Shown here: positions 1 through 11,871 of the stretch, in pieces
Layout: every line of letters begins with the position of its first letter
Position numbering within the stretch: position 1 is the first letter of the stretch
Assembly: GCA_934561115.1 (NCBI GenBank)
Contig: CAKTFS010000001.1
Coordinates: forward strand, 1-64,000
Source: an uncultured Faecalibacterium sp.
Lineage (GTDB): Bacteria; Bacillota; Clostridia; Oscillospirales; Ruminococcaceae
DNA length: 64,000 nucleotides
Reading direction: 5' to 3'
The notes under the pieces: generated by a model
Told to the model about the DNA's origin: nothing
The model's database searches: none
What the model saw: only the letters and a program-made list of their open reading frames with translations
Translations under genes and position numbers: made by a program

Positions 1-2283
1 ACGGTCATTGAAAGCAGTATGCTGCAGGACGACCGCAACAACTACATTGCCAGCCTGTACCTCAAGGGCAAAAAGGCTGGTCTGTGCTTTGCGGATGTTT
101 CCACCGGTACGGCGCATATCACCGAACTGACGGCGGATAAGATCGCCCCGGCGGTCATTACCGAGCTGTGCCGCTACCATCCCAGCGAGGTGCTGCTGAA
201 CCCCGGTCTGCTGGATTGCCGCGAGGTGACCGCCTACATCAAAAAGAACATGAGCTGCTCGGTGGAGCTGGTCGAGGACGAGCGCTATGCGCCGGGGCTG
301 GTGGCTTCTGCGCTGGAAGAGCAGTTCGGCCGGGACTGGTCGCAGACCACCGGCATAGCCGCCGAGGGCTTGGTGCGCTTTGCCATGGCCGCCCTGCTGG
401 AATACCTGCACGATACCCAGATCAAGGGAGTGGAGCGGTTAAAGACCGTTATTACTTACAACGAAGCCCAGTTCATGCGGCTTTCGCCGGTCACCCGGGC
501 AAACCTTGAGCTGACCGAGACCCTGCGCGGGCGCGAAAAGCGCGGCACCCTGCTTTGGGTGCTGGATAAGACCAGCACCGCCATGGGCAAGCGGATGCTG
601 CGCAGCTGGATCGAGCAGCCGCTTATTTCCAGCCAGCTCATCAACCACCGCCTGAACGCCGTAGAGGCGCTGGTGCGCCAGACCATGGTGCGCGGCGATC
701 TGACCGAGGAGCTGCACTACATCGCGGATCTGGAGCGCCTGATGACCCGCACGGTGTACGGCTCTGCCACCCCCAAGGAGATCTACACCCTTGCCCAGAC
801 CTGTGACCGTCTGCCCGGCCTGCGCAGGCAGGCGGAGGGCTGCAGCTGCCCGGAGCTTGCCGAGCTTGCCGCCAGCATCGACCCGCTGGAGGATATCAAG
901 GCGCGCATTTATGCCGCAGTAGACCCGGACGCGCCCTCCACCCTCAAGGATGGCGGCGTCATCGCCAAGGGTTACCATGCCGAGGTGGACGAGCTGCGCT
1001 CCATCCGCGATAACACCAAGGGTGTGCTGGCGCAGCTGGAAGCCCGCCTGCGGCAGGAGACCGGCATCCCCAAGCTGAAGATCGGCTATAACCATGTGTT
1101 CGGCTACTTCATCGAGGTGAGCAACTCCTACAAGAACCTTGTGCCGGAGACCTATATCCGCAAGCAGACCCTCACCTCCGGCGAGCGGTACATCACGCAG
1201 GAACTGAAGGAGCTGGAAAGCAAGATCCTTGGCGCACACGAGCGTCTTATCTCGCTGGAACGCCGCCTGTTTGACGAGCTGCTGGAAAGCATCGGCGCCC
1301 AGCTGGACCGCATCCAGCGCACCGCCAACGCCATTGCCCAGCTGGATGTGCTGGCTGCGCTGGCGCAGGTCGCTGCAGAGAACAACTACTGCCGCCCCGT
1401 GGTGGATGACAGCGATGTGCTGACCATCACCGAGGGACGTCACCCGGTGGTGGAGCAGGTGCTCAAGGGCAGTATGTTCGTGCCAAACGATACCACCCTC
1501 AACTGCACCACCGACCGCTGCCTGATCATCACCGGTCCCAACATGGCGGGTAAATCTACCTACATGCGTCAGAATGCCCTCATCGCTCTGATGGCGCAGA
1601 TCGGCTCCTTTGTGCCGGCTGCCAGCTGCCATGTGGGCGTGGTGGATGCCATTTTCACCCGCATCGGTGCCTCGGACGACCTTGCCGCCGGTCAGTCTAC
1701 CTTTATGGTGGAGATGACCGAGGTGGCCGAGATCCTGAAAAACGCCACCGCTAAAAGCCTTGTGGTGCTGGACGAGATCGGCCGCGGCACCTCTACCTTT
1801 GACGGCATGAGCATCGCCCGCGCCGTGGTGGAGCATATCGCAGACCCCGCCAAGGGGCTGGGCTGCAAGACCCTGTTTGCCACCCACTACCACGAGCTGA
1901 CCGAGCTGGAAGGCACCGTGGAGGGCGTAAAAAACTACAACATCGCGGTCAAAAAGCGCGGCGAGGATATCACCTTCCTGCGGCGCATCGTGCGCGGCCC
2001 CGCCGATGACAGCTACGGCATCGAGGTGGCAAAGCTGGCCGGTCTGCCCGGCAGCGTGACCCGCCGTGCCCACGAGGTGCTGCGCACACTGGAAGCCTCT
2101 GCCCCCAAAAACAAGGTGGAGCAGATGGATTTTGATGCTTTGCAGGAATACAATTCCCCGGCAGTGCCCAGCGAGATGATGGAAAAGCTGGAAGCCGTGG
2201 ATGTGGAAACACTTACTCCCATTGAAGCGCTGAACTTCTTGTACGAGCTGAAAAAGACCCTCAAGGGCAGCCTGAACGGCTGA
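1..2283 (+). CDS. mutS: DNA mismatch repair ATPase MutS (5' partial)
   Basis: Recognises base mismatches and small loops in newly replicated DNA and recruits MutL. The reading frame is open from base 1, and the first residues (TVIESSML) already match the interior of the N-terminal mismatch-binding domain, so the gene begins upstream; about 100 residues are missing compared with the usual 850-870. Visible landmarks are the Walker A P-loop GPNMAGKST at about 1534-1560, the Walker B/signature region VVLDEIGRGTSTFDG near 1762-1805, and ATHYHEL just after it. The C-terminus is short and ends 36 bases before mutL, so the two are surely one operon. The ATG at 19 is internal, not the start. Confidence 0.97.
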   Translation, partial: TVIESSMLQDDRNNYIASLYLKGKKAGLCFADVSTGTAHITELTADKIAPAVITELCRYHPSEVLLNPGLLDCREVTAYIKKNMSCSVELVEDERYAPGLVASALEEQFGRDWSQTTGIAAEGLVRFAMAALLEYLHDTQIKGVERLKTVITYNEAQFMRLSPVTRANLELTETLRGREKRGTLLWVLDKTSTAMGKRMLRSWIEQPLISSQLINHRLNAVEALVRQTMVRGDLTEELHYIADLERLMTRTVYGSATPKEIYTLAQTCDRLPGLRRQAEGCSCPELAELAASIDPLEDIKARIYAAVDPDAPSTLKDGGVIAKGYHAEVDELRSIRDNTKGVLAQLEARLRQETGIPKLKIGYNHVFGYFIEVSNSYKNLVPETYIRKQTLTSGERYITQELKELESKILGAHERLISLERRLFDELLESIGAQLDRIQRTANAIAQLDVLAALAQVAAENNYCRPVVDDSDVLTITEGRHPVVEQVLKGSMFVPNDTTLNCTTDRCLIITGPNMAGKSTYMRQNALIALMAQIGSFVPAASCHVGVVDAIFTRIGASDDLAAGQSTFMVEMTEVAEILKNATAKSLVVLDEIGRGTSTFDGMSIARAVVEHIADPAKGLGCKTLFATHYHELTELEGTVEGVKNYNIAVKKRGEDITFLRRIVRGPADDSYGIEVAKLAGLPGSVTRRAHEVLRTLEASAPKNKVEQMDFDALQEYNSPAVPSEMMEKLEAVDVETLTPIEALNFLYELKKTLKGSLNG

Positions 2284-2319
2284 CCGTAAAAATAGTAACC
2301 ACAGGGGAGGGAAAAGACT

Positions 2320-4455
2320 ATGGCAGTCATCCATGTTCTGGATAAGCATACCGCGGAGCTGATCGCCGCCGGTGAGGTGGTGGAGCGCCCGGCATCGGTG
2401 GTCAAGGAGCTTTTGGAAAACTCCATCGACGCCGGTGCAACGCAGGTTACCGTCAGCATCGAGTCCGGCGGCGTAAAGCTGATCGAGATCAGCGATAACG
2501 GCACCGGCATTGATGCCGAGTATATCCCGACGGCCTTCATCCGCCACGCCACCAGCAAAATTGAAAAACCGGACGACCTGAACAGCATCCACACGCTGGG
2601 TTTCCGGGGCGAGGCACTGGCTTCCATCGCCAGCGTAGCGCGGGTAGAACTGCTCACCCGCACCGAGGTGGATGAGTTTGCCACCTGCTACCGCATCGCC
2701 GGCGGCGAGGAGCAGGGCAGGGAGCCTGCCGCCCGCGCCGTGGGCACTACCATCCGGGTGCAGGACCTGTTCTACAACACCCCCGCCCGCATGAAGTTCC
2801 TCAAAAAGGACTCCAGCGAGGGCACCTTTGTGGCAGATAACGTAGGGCATGTGGCGCTCAGCCACCCGGAGGTCAGCGTCAAATTCATCCGGGAAGGCAA
2901 GCTGCAATACGTCACCCCCGGCGATGGCCAGCTGCGCAGCGCTGCCTATGCGGTGCTGGGGCGGGAGTTCAGCCGCGACCTCATTGAGGTGCACTCCGAG
3001 GAAGGGCTGTACCGGGTCACCGGTCTGATCACCCCGCCCAAAAGCTGCCGCGCCAGCCGCAGCATGCAGCATTTCTACATCAACGGCCGCTATGTGCGCA
3101 ACCGCACCATCATGGCGGGCATGGAAATGGCCTTTAAGGGCACGACCATGCAGGGCAAGTTCCCGGGCGGCATCCTGCTGCTGGAAATGCCCACCGACCT
3201 TGTGGACGTCAATGTCCACCCTGCAAAGATCGAAGCCCGCTTTGCCCGGGAAAATGATGTGTTCGATGTCGTTTACCATGCGGTCAAGCTGGCGCTGGCA
3301 CAGCCCGGCACCGGGGAACGGCGCTTTACCTTCGAAACGGACGAAAAAGAGAAAACTGAAAAAGAAAACGATATTCAAAGCGAAAACCATGTAAAGAATA
3401 ATCACTTTACAGGACTTTCTGCCGTCATTCCGGGTCAGGCAGACCCCGGTACGCTGCCTGCGCAGCGCTGGGAAGCCCCGCAGCCGGAGCGCCCCGCCGC
3501 TGCACCGGTGAAAACCCCGGCTTTTACGGCAGACACCTCGCCGGTACAGCCCGCACAGCCTGTCCGCACGGCTGCTGCCGTGCCCTCGTGGCGGCAGTCT
3601 GCCCCTGCAGAGGACATTCTGGACCCGGTGGTCACTCTCCACAGCCCGGAAAAACCGGACGCAACCAAAGTCCAGCCCGCGCCGCAGCCCTTCCGGGCAG
3701 CAGCCGGTGAGGCGCAGCTGGATGTGCACCCGGAAACGGACGACGCAGCCGACCCGCTGCTGGATCACATGGCGGCATGGGACGCCGTGCCCGCCGTCCC
3801 GGAGATCGAAGCCGCCTCGGTGCCCTATCAGCCGGAACAGCCTGAGCAGCCGGAGCAGTTGGGCTTTGATGTGCCGCAGGGGGAAGAGCCGCTGCGGTAT
3901 GTGGGCGAGGTGTTCCGTACCTATATTCTGGCGGAGCGGGGAGACGAGCTGTGTCTGATCGACAAGCACGCCGCTCATGAGCGCCAGCTGTACGAAAAGC
4001 TTGCTGCGAACTACGGCAACGTGCCCAGCCAGCTGCTGCTGCAGCCCGCCGCCATAGACCTTTCTGCAGAGGAAAAGCAGGCGCTGCTGGAAAACCAGCC
4101 CCTGCTGGAAAACGCCGGGCTGGATGTAGCCGACTTTGGCGGCAGCACCGTGCTGCTGCGCGCCGTGCCTGCGGACGTGGAGCCGCAAAACGCCGAGGAT
4201 CTATTGGTGGAGATCGCCGACCGCCTGCTCAAGGGCAGCCGTGACGCGCTGAACGAGCACACCGAGTGGGTACTGCACTCCATCTCCTGCCGCGCCGCCA
4301 TCAAGGCGGGGGACAAGTCCTCTCCGCAGGAGCTTATGGCACTGGCCGAGAAGATCCTCTCCGGCGAGGTGCCGCCTTTCTGCCCCCATGGCCGTCCCTG
4401 CGTGCTCAAGCTTACCCGAAAGGAGTTGGAAAAGCAGTTTGGACGCATCGTGTAA
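2320..4455 (+). CDS. mutL: DNA mismatch repair endonuclease/ATPase MutL
   Basis: Partner of MutS: a GHKL-fold ATPase that couples mismatch recognition to strand incision. The N-terminal 330 residues carry the GHKL motifs (ELLENSIDAGA, DNGTGID, GFRGEALASI). A linker of about 200 residues rich in Pro, Ala, Gln and Glu follows (about 3330-3880), then the C-terminal dimerisation domain. Near the C-terminus are the pieces expected of endonuclease-type MutL: DKHAAHERQLYEK (the DQHAxxERxxYE metal site) and CPHGRP (the CPHGRP zinc-binding motif). A strong ribosome site (GGGGAGGG) precedes the ATG. The stop codon overlaps the start of miaA, giving a mutS-mutL-miaA operon. Confidence 0.96.
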   Translation: MAVIHVLDKHTAELIAAGEVVERPASVVKELLENSIDAGATQVTVSIESGGVKLIEISDNGTGIDAEYIPTAFIRHATSKIEKPDDLNSIHTLGFRGEALASIASVARVELLTRTEVDEFATCYRIAGGEEQGREPAARAVGTTIRVQDLFYNTPARMKFLKKDSSEGTFVADNVGHVALSHPEVSVKFIREGKLQYVTPGDGQLRSAAYAVLGREFSRDLIEVHSEEGLYRVTGLITPPKSCRASRSMQHFYINGRYVRNRTIMAGMEMAFKGTTMQGKFPGGILLLEMPTDLVDVNVHPAKIEARFARENDVFDVVYHAVKLALAQPGTGERRFTFETDEKEKTEKENDIQSENHVKNNHFTGLSAVIPGQADPGTLPAQRWEAPQPERPAAAPVKTPAFTADTSPVQPAQPVRTAAAVPSWRQSAPAEDILDPVVTLHSPEKPDATKVQPAPQPFRAAAGEAQLDVHPETDDAADPLLDHMAAWDAVPAVPEIEAASVPYQPEQPEQPEQLGFDVPQGEEPLRYVGEVFRTYILAERGDELCLIDKHAAHERQLYEKLAANYGNVPSQLLLQPAAIDLSAEEKQALLENQPLLENAGLDVADFGGSTVLLRAVPADVEPQNAEDLLVEIADRLLKGSRDALNEHTEWVLHSISCRAAIKAGDKSSPQELMALAEKILSGEVPPFCPHGRPCVLKLTRKELEKQFGRIV

Positions 4456-5389
4456 TGCAAAACCCGCCGTGGTGGCCGTGGTAGGCCCCACCGCCACCGG
4501 CAAGACCGCGCTGGGCGTTGCGCTGGCACAGCAGTTCTCCGGCGAGGTCATCAGCGCCGACTCCATGCAGATCTATAAAGGTCTGGATGTGGGCACTGCC
4601 AAGGTCACCCCGCAGGAGACCTGCGGCATCCCGCACCATGGCGTGGATATCCTCACCCCGGAAAAAACCTTCAGCGTGGCGGATTTTACCGCGCTGGCAG
4701 GGGAGTATATTCAGGATATCACCGCCCGTGGGCATCTGCCGCTGCTGGTAGGCGGTACCGGGCTGTATGTACAGAGCCTTTTGTACGGGGTGCGCTTCAC
4801 CGCTGAAAAAGCCCCGGACGGTCTGCGCGAGCAGCTGACCGCTGAACTGGAAGCCGTCGGCCCGGAGGCCATGTACGCAAAACTGCAAGCCGTGGACCCG
4901 GAAGCTGCCGCTGCCATCCACCCCAATAATAAGGTGCGTGTGCTGCGGGCGCTGGAACACTACCACGCCACAGGCAAGCGTCTCAGCGAGCAAAAAGCCG
5001 ATTCGCTGCCGCCGGAGCGCCCCTACCGCAGCCTTGTGCTGGGGCTGGATTTCCCGGAGCGTGCAGCGCTGTACCGCCGCATCGACCTGCGGGTGGACAA
5101 AATGCTGGAAGCCGGGCTTTTAGCCGAAGCGGAATACGTCTGGCGCAACCGCGAAGCCTTCCGCACTGCCGCACAGGCCATCGGCTATAAAGAATTTTTT
5201 CCGTATTTTGAGCAGACCGCAGAGCTGGATGCCTGCACTGAGAAGCTCAAACAGGCCTCCCGCAACTACGCCAAGCGCCAGCTGACATGGTTCCGCCACA
5301 TGGACGGGGTCACATGGCTGGACGCCGGGGCGGCAGACGTGCGGCAGACCGCCCTGCGCCTGACCCAAGACTTTTTATCGAAAGGATGA
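4439..5389 (+). CDS. miaA: tRNA dimethylallyltransferase MiaA
   Basis: Transfers an isopentenyl group to N6 of A37 in tRNAs that read UNN codons. The P-loop GPTATGKT lies close to the N-terminus, followed by SADSMQIYKGLDVGTAKV (substrate site), GGTGLYVQSLL and the family's YAKRQLTWFR near the end; about 316 residues is normal. The start is uncertain. The ATG at 4388 would overlap mutL by 68 bases and add about 17 poorly conserved residues. A TTG at 4439, 13 bases after AGGAG, overlaps by only 17 and places the P-loop where the family has it, so I prefer it. The ATG at 4455 is out of frame. Confidence 0.9.
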   Translation: MDASCNAKPAVVAVVGPTATGKTALGVALAQQFSGEVISADSMQIYKGLDVGTAKVTPQETCGIPHHGVDILTPEKTFSVADFTALAGEYIQDITARGHLPLLVGGTGLYVQSLLYGVRFTAEKAPDGLREQLTAELEAVGPEAMYAKLQAVDPEAAAAIHPNNKVRVLRALEHYHATGKRLSEQKADSLPPERPYRSLVLGLDFPERAALYRRIDLRVDKMLEAGLLAEAEYVWRNREAFRTAAQAIGYKEFFPYFEQTAELDACTEKLKQASRNYAKRQLTWFRHMDGVTWLDAGAADVRQTALRLTQDFLSKG

Positions 5390-5394
5390 TCCTT

Positions 5395-6708
5395 ATGCCG
5401 GAAACCCCTCAGGAGCCGCGCCGGAAACTCTCTGCGCTCACCACGCTGGCAGTTGTGCTGGCCACCTTTTTGCTGGCAGCGGCAGCGTATGTCTGCTGGC
5501 AGGCGGCGCACATCCTTTTCCCTCAGAACGTCTACGAAACGGCGCTGCCCATCACCATCTCCGATACCATTGAAGCGGACGGCGTGCTGCTGTTTGACGA
5601 GACCTGCATTTCCGGCAGCGGCAATCTGGGCTACCTTGTCTCGGACGGTGAGCGGGTGTCGGCAGGCACTGCCGTTGCAGAGCTGTATACCGACGCCAAT
5701 CAGGCGGTGCTGCGCCAGCAGCTGACCCAGCTCACCAGCCAGATCGACCTGCTGCAGCGCTCCCAGAACACCGCAGCCACCCAGCTGGACGGCCTGCTCA
5801 AGGAGCGCTCCGGTGCGCTGTATGACCTGCTGGACGCACTGGATACCGCCCGTTACAGCGATGTGGACAGCAGTGCCGATGCCTATCTGCTGGCGCAGAA
5901 CAAGCTGTGGATCACCACCGGCGATACCGCCGGCTTTGCGGACCAGATCGCACTGCTTGCCCAGCAGGCACAGACCGTACAGGCACAGCTTGGCAACCCT
6001 ACCCAGATCCTCGCCCCCACCACCGGCTACTTTGTCCGGGCTGCCAGCAGCGGACGGCTGAACGCCGGTGCTGCGGACATTCTGGCGCAGAGCCCGGAGC
6101 AACTCAAGGCATATCTGGACTCTGACCCCGAGATGCCGCTGGATGGCTGCGTAGGCAAGCTGGTGGCCGGGTTCAGCTGGCAGTACGCCGGGGTGTGCTC
6201 GGCAAAGCAGGCCGAAAAGCTGCTGGGCTCGGACGGCAAGCCCCTGCGCACGGCGGTGGAGATCAGCTTTCCCGGCCAGAGCGATGCCGCCTTGCGTGCT
6301 ACCGTTACCGAGGTGACCATTGATGCAGAACAGGATGTTGCCCGCTTTGTGCTGCGCTGCAATTCCATCAACGGTGATGTGCTGTGCCTCAACCACGCCC
6401 GCGCCCGCATCAGCACCGGCGAGAGCACCGGCCTGCGGGTGCCTGCCGCAGCGGTGCACTACCTCAAAGAGGACGGCACCGAGGCCGAGACGCAGGGCGA
6501 AAACTATATCCCCGGCGTGTATGTCAAGTACGGCAACATTGCCCGCTTCTGCAAGATCGACCCCGTGGATGCTGACCATCCGCTGGTCACAGAAGGGGAT
6601 TACATCCTTGTTTTGCCCAAGGGAACGGACGGTTCTGTCAGTCAGGTAAGGCTTTATGACGAAATAATCGTCTCGGGACAAAATTTATATGACGGAAAAC
6701 TTTTGTAG
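5395..6708 (+). CDS. Membrane-anchored HlyD/adaptor-like envelope protein
   Basis: The protein (about 437 residues) has a short basic N-terminus, one hydrophobic segment at about residues 15-38 (LAVVLATFLLAAAAYVCW), and an extracytoplasmic region. That region looks like a membrane-fusion/HlyD adaptor: a lipoyl-like hairpin half (VSAGTAVAELYTD), a helical section rich in Gln and Leu (about residues 100-190), then a beta-rich C-terminal part. No transporter partner is adjacent; it sits between miaA and sepF. AAAGG at 5381-5385 supports the ATG at 5395, with 5386 as an alternative. Similar adaptor-like proteins occur next to sepF in other clostridia, so a role near the septum or envelope is possible, but the function is unknown. 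Confidence 0.65.
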   Translation: MPETPQEPRRKLSALTTLAVVLATFLLAAAAYVCWQAAHILFPQNVYETALPITISDTIEADGVLLFDETCISGSGNLGYLVSDGERVSAGTAVAELYTDANQAVLRQQLTQLTSQIDLLQRSQNTAATQLDGLLKERSGALYDLLDALDTARYSDVDSSADAYLLAQNKLWITTGDTAGFADQIALLAQQAQTVQAQLGNPTQILAPTTGYFVRAASSGRLNAGAADILAQSPEQLKAYLDSDPEMPLDGCVGKLVAGFSWQYAGVCSAKQAEKLLGSDGKPLRTAVEISFPGQSDAALRATVTEVTIDAEQDVARFVLRCNSINGDVLCLNHARARISTGESTGLRVPAAAVHYLKEDGTEAETQGENYIPGVYVKYGNIARFCKIDPVDADHPLVTEGDYILVLPKGTDGSVSQVRLYDEIIVSGQNLYDGKLL

Positions 6709-6711
6709 TTA

Positions 6712-6740
6712 TTGACATCTGCTGCAAAAAATCAGATAAT
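6712..6740 (+). promoter_or_regulatory. SigA-type promoter for sepF
   Basis: A consensus -35 TTGACA at 6712-6717 is followed by 17 bases and GATAAT at 6735-6740. It lies in the 109-base gap before sepF and gives a leader of about 70 bases, so sepF-ylmH can be transcribed independently of the mismatch-repair operon. Confidence 0.8.
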
Positions 6741-6817
6741 AGTAGAAGCTATTTGCATTCTTTTTGCAAAGAACGCCAGGCAGCCGGGCGCTGCCCGAAT
6801 GAAAGGAGCAGATAATT

Positions 6818-7282
6818 ATGTCTTTGCTGGATAGCATTAAGAAGGGCCTGATGGGCGAAGGGGACGAGTACGAGGACCAGTACATCGATGACGGCCCCCA
6901 GATGGTGAACAACAACAGCGGCGTCGGCATCGGAATGGACGAAGAGACCGAAGAGCCTGCCGAGGGTGCCAGCAAAAAGAACAAGGTGGTCAACATCCAT
7001 GCCACCACCCAGCTCAAGGTGGTTCTGGTCAAGCCCGAGCGGTTCGAGGATGCCAGCACCATTGCCGACCATCTGAACAACAAGCGTACCGTGGTGCTGA
7101 ATCTGGAGTCCACCAACAAGGAGGTCTCCCGCCGTCTGGTGGACTTTTTGTCCGGCGTGGCTTATGCCAACAACGGCCAGATCAAGCGCGTAGCCAACAG
7201 CACCTTTATCATTACCCCGTACAACGTGGATATCATGGGCGATCTGCTGGACGAGCTGGAGAACAATGGCGCATTCTATTGA
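6818..7282 (+). CDS. sepF: Cell division protein SepF
   Basis: Cytoplasmic protein that binds FtsZ and the membrane and bundles FtsZ filaments at the division ring in Gram-positive bacteria. It has 154 residues. The N-terminus (MSLLDSIKKGLMG) forms the expected membrane-binding amphipathic helix. An acidic spacer rich in Asp and Glu follows, and the C-terminal 85 residues contain the SepF/DUF552 core (VVLNLESTNKEVSRRLVDFL, then FIITPYNVDI). AAAGGAG precedes the ATG by about 9 bases. It overlaps ylmH by 17 bases; sepF-ylmH-divIVA is a well-known division-gene order in Firmicutes. Confidence 0.95.
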   Translation: MSLLDSIKKGLMGEGDEYEDQYIDDGPQMVNNNSGVGIGMDEETEEPAEGASKKNKVVNIHATTQLKVVLVKPERFEDASTIADHLNNKRTVVLNLESTNKEVSRRLVDFLSGVAYANNGQIKRVANSTFIITPYNVDIMGDLLDELENNGAFY

Positions 7283-8084
7283 TCCGGCAGCCGGTGCGGT
7301 GCGGGGCTTTGTACCCGCCCGCAACGATGAGGAACGCTACCTTATGCGGCATATCGAGGATCTTGCCGATGCGGCTTTTTCCCGCGGCATAGCCCGGTAC
7401 TCTGCGTTCCTCAGCGACCGGGAACAGGATCTTGCCCGGGCGGCACTGGGGCGTGCCGGTGTGCGGGACGGCTGGCGTTTTGACGGCGGCTGGCCCGAGG
7501 CCGAGCGCCGGGTGCTCTGTCTGGAGCCGGAGTACAGCTACGGCGAGTGTCCGGTGCGCTGCGTACAGCTGCAATGCCGGGCGCTGCCCGGTGCGGCGCT
7601 TCCGGCGCACAAGGACTATCTGGGCAGCCTGATGGGGCTTGCCCTCAAGCGCGAGGCTTTGGGCGATATCCTGCTGCCCGCCGATGCGCCGGGCACAGCC
7701 TATGTGTTCGCGCTGGAACCGGCGGCAAAGCTTATCTGCCGGGAGCTGTGTCAGGCGGGGCGCACCGAGGTGTCCACCCGTCTGTTGGAGCCGGAAGAGA
7801 TCCCGGCCTTCCCGGCACCGGAGCGGCAGCTGCTTACCGCCACCGTGTCCTCCCTGCGGCTGGACGCGGTGCTTTCTGCCATGCTGCACATCAGCCGCGG
7901 CACAGCTGCGGAACTGATCGAAGCGGGCAGGGTAGAGATCAACCATCTGCCGGTAGAAAAGCCCCATGCCCCCGTATACGAGCAGGATGTGTTCACCGTG
8001 CGCGGCAAGGGTCGCTTCCGGTTGACTGCATTGCCCGGGAAAAGTAAAAAAGATCGTTCGATCATTGAGTTCTTTCAATATTAA
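7266..8084 (+). CDS. ylmH: S4-domain RNA-binding protein YlmH
   Basis: A YlmH-family protein of about 272 residues. The N-terminal part is the family's poorly characterised alpha/beta region, and the C-terminal 75 residues are an S4 RNA-binding domain (RLDAVLSAMLHISRGTAAEL, then AGRVEINHLPVE). YlmH proteins bind ribosome-nascent-chain complexes and have been linked to ribosome quality control and to division-gene clusters. The gene overlaps the end of sepF by 17 bases and is followed 21 bases later by divIVA. GGAG lies only 4 bases before the ATG at 7266, so a slightly later start cannot be excluded. Confidence 0.9.
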   Translation: MAHSIDPAAGAVRGFVPARNDEERYLMRHIEDLADAAFSRGIARYSAFLSDREQDLARAALGRAGVRDGWRFDGGWPEAERRVLCLEPEYSYGECPVRCVQLQCRALPGAALPAHKDYLGSLMGLALKREALGDILLPADAPGTAYVFALEPAAKLICRELCQAGRTEVSTRLLEPEEIPAFPAPERQLLTATVSSLRLDAVLSAMLHISRGTAAELIEAGRVEINHLPVEKPHAPVYEQDVFTVRGKGRFRLTALPGKSKKDRSIIEFFQY

Positions 8085-8105
8085 AAGCTATGGGAGGAAA
8101 TGACT

Positions 8106-8948
8106 ATGCTGACCCCGCAGGATGTCCGCTCTGTACAATTTGAAAAAAACCTCCGCGGCTACCGTACAGAGGACGTGGACCGTTTTCTGGACAAGGTCGA
8201 GGAGCAGCTGCAGCAGAACGATGCGCAGGCAGAGCAGCTGCGCAAGCAGATCGCAGATCTGACCGCAGAGAACCAGAAGCTCAAGGGCGAGCTGCAAAGC
8301 TTCGAGGCTGACGGCGATATGCTCAAGAGCGCGCTGATCAACGCCCAGCGCATGGGCGAAAACGTGATCCGCGAAGCAAACCAGAAGGCTGAGGAGATCA
8401 TTCACCGCGCAAATCTGCGGGGCGACGATATCATCCGCGACGCCAACGAGCTGCTGCAGAAGGCAAGCGACCGCGCGGATGAGATCGAGAATGAGGCCAA
8501 CGAGAAGCGTCTGGCGGAGGAGCGGGAGTACGACCGCGTCCGTCTGGAGGTCACCCGCTTCAAGTCGGATGTGCTCAACCTGTACCGCAGCCATGTGGAG
8601 TCTTTGAGCCGTCTGCCGGAGTTCCAGAAGGAAACCAAGGACGCCGAAAAGGATGCCCCCGCACAGGACGCAGAGCCTGCGCAGGAGACTGCTGCAGAGC
8701 AGCCCGCCGCACAGACTGATGCTGCCCCTGCAGCCGATACCGCAGCCGCCCCGGCAGAACAGACTGCCGCCGAGGCTGCCGAAACCACCGAACCTGCCGC
8801 CCCTGCCGATGACGACAAGGCGGCTGACAGCAGCGAGGATTTCTGGGCAAAGGACGAAAGCCAGCTCAAGCTGGACCCGCCTCCTGCTGATATGAAGCCG
8901 GACGAGCCGGACTATGACGCTTTTCAGGGCGTCAAGTTCAGCGAGTAA
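8106..8948 (+). CDS. divIVA: DivIVA-family cell division/polarity protein
   Basis: Coiled-coil protein that recognises negatively curved membrane at poles and septa and recruits division or envelope proteins. The N-terminal domain is clear (MLTPQDVRSVQF, then RGYRTEDVDRFLDKV). Long coiled coils rich in Glu, Gln, Lys and Ala extend to about residue 180. The last 100 residues are an Ala/Pro/Glu-rich acidic low-complexity tail, longer than in short DivIVA proteins. GGGAGG lies 7 bases before the ATG at 8106; an in-frame ATG at 8100 is too close to it. The following ileS starts 36 bases downstream. Confidence 0.93.
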   Translation: MLTPQDVRSVQFEKNLRGYRTEDVDRFLDKVEEQLQQNDAQAEQLRKQIADLTAENQKLKGELQSFEADGDMLKSALINAQRMGENVIREANQKAEEIIHRANLRGDDIIRDANELLQKASDRADEIENEANEKRLAEEREYDRVRLEVTRFKSDVLNLYRSHVESLSRLPEFQKETKDAEKDAPAQDAEPAQETAAEQPAAQTDAAPAADTAAAPAEQTAAEAAETTEPAAPADDDKAADSSEDFWAKDESQLKLDPPPADMKPDEPDYDAFQGVKFSE

Positions 8949-8984
8949 GGCATCCAACGCAAAAATAGAGGAGAGTGTAAACCA

Positions 8985-11780
<2,796 letters not shown>

Positions 11781-11817
11781 GCGTCCCGCATAAATACAAA
11801 TCTGTTTTGTAAAAGGG

Positions 11818-11850
11818 CGGCGCTCCCTTGACCGGGGAGCGCCGTTTTTT
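11818..11850 (+). terminator. Rho-independent terminator after ileS
   Basis: A perfect 10-bp inverted repeat (CGGCGCTCCC at 11818-11827 with GGGAGCGCCG at 11835-11844), 7-base loop, followed by six T. It ends the divIVA-ileS transcript and separates it from lspA. Confidence 0.92.
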
Positions 11851-11871
11851 ATAACAGAAACGAGGTAGCCA

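Noticed and set aside
439..4188. A minus-strand open frame of about 1249 codons opposite mutS and mutL
   Set aside because: It has no ribosome site or family motifs and mirrors two well-supported genes; long antisense frames arise from the G+C-rich codon pattern. The same holds for the 1309-codon frame at 8088-12017 and the 1264-codon frame at 23929-27723.
4455..4484. ATG at 4455 overlapping the mutL stop as the miaA start
   Set aside because: It is in a different frame from the P-loop-containing miaA frame and closes quickly.
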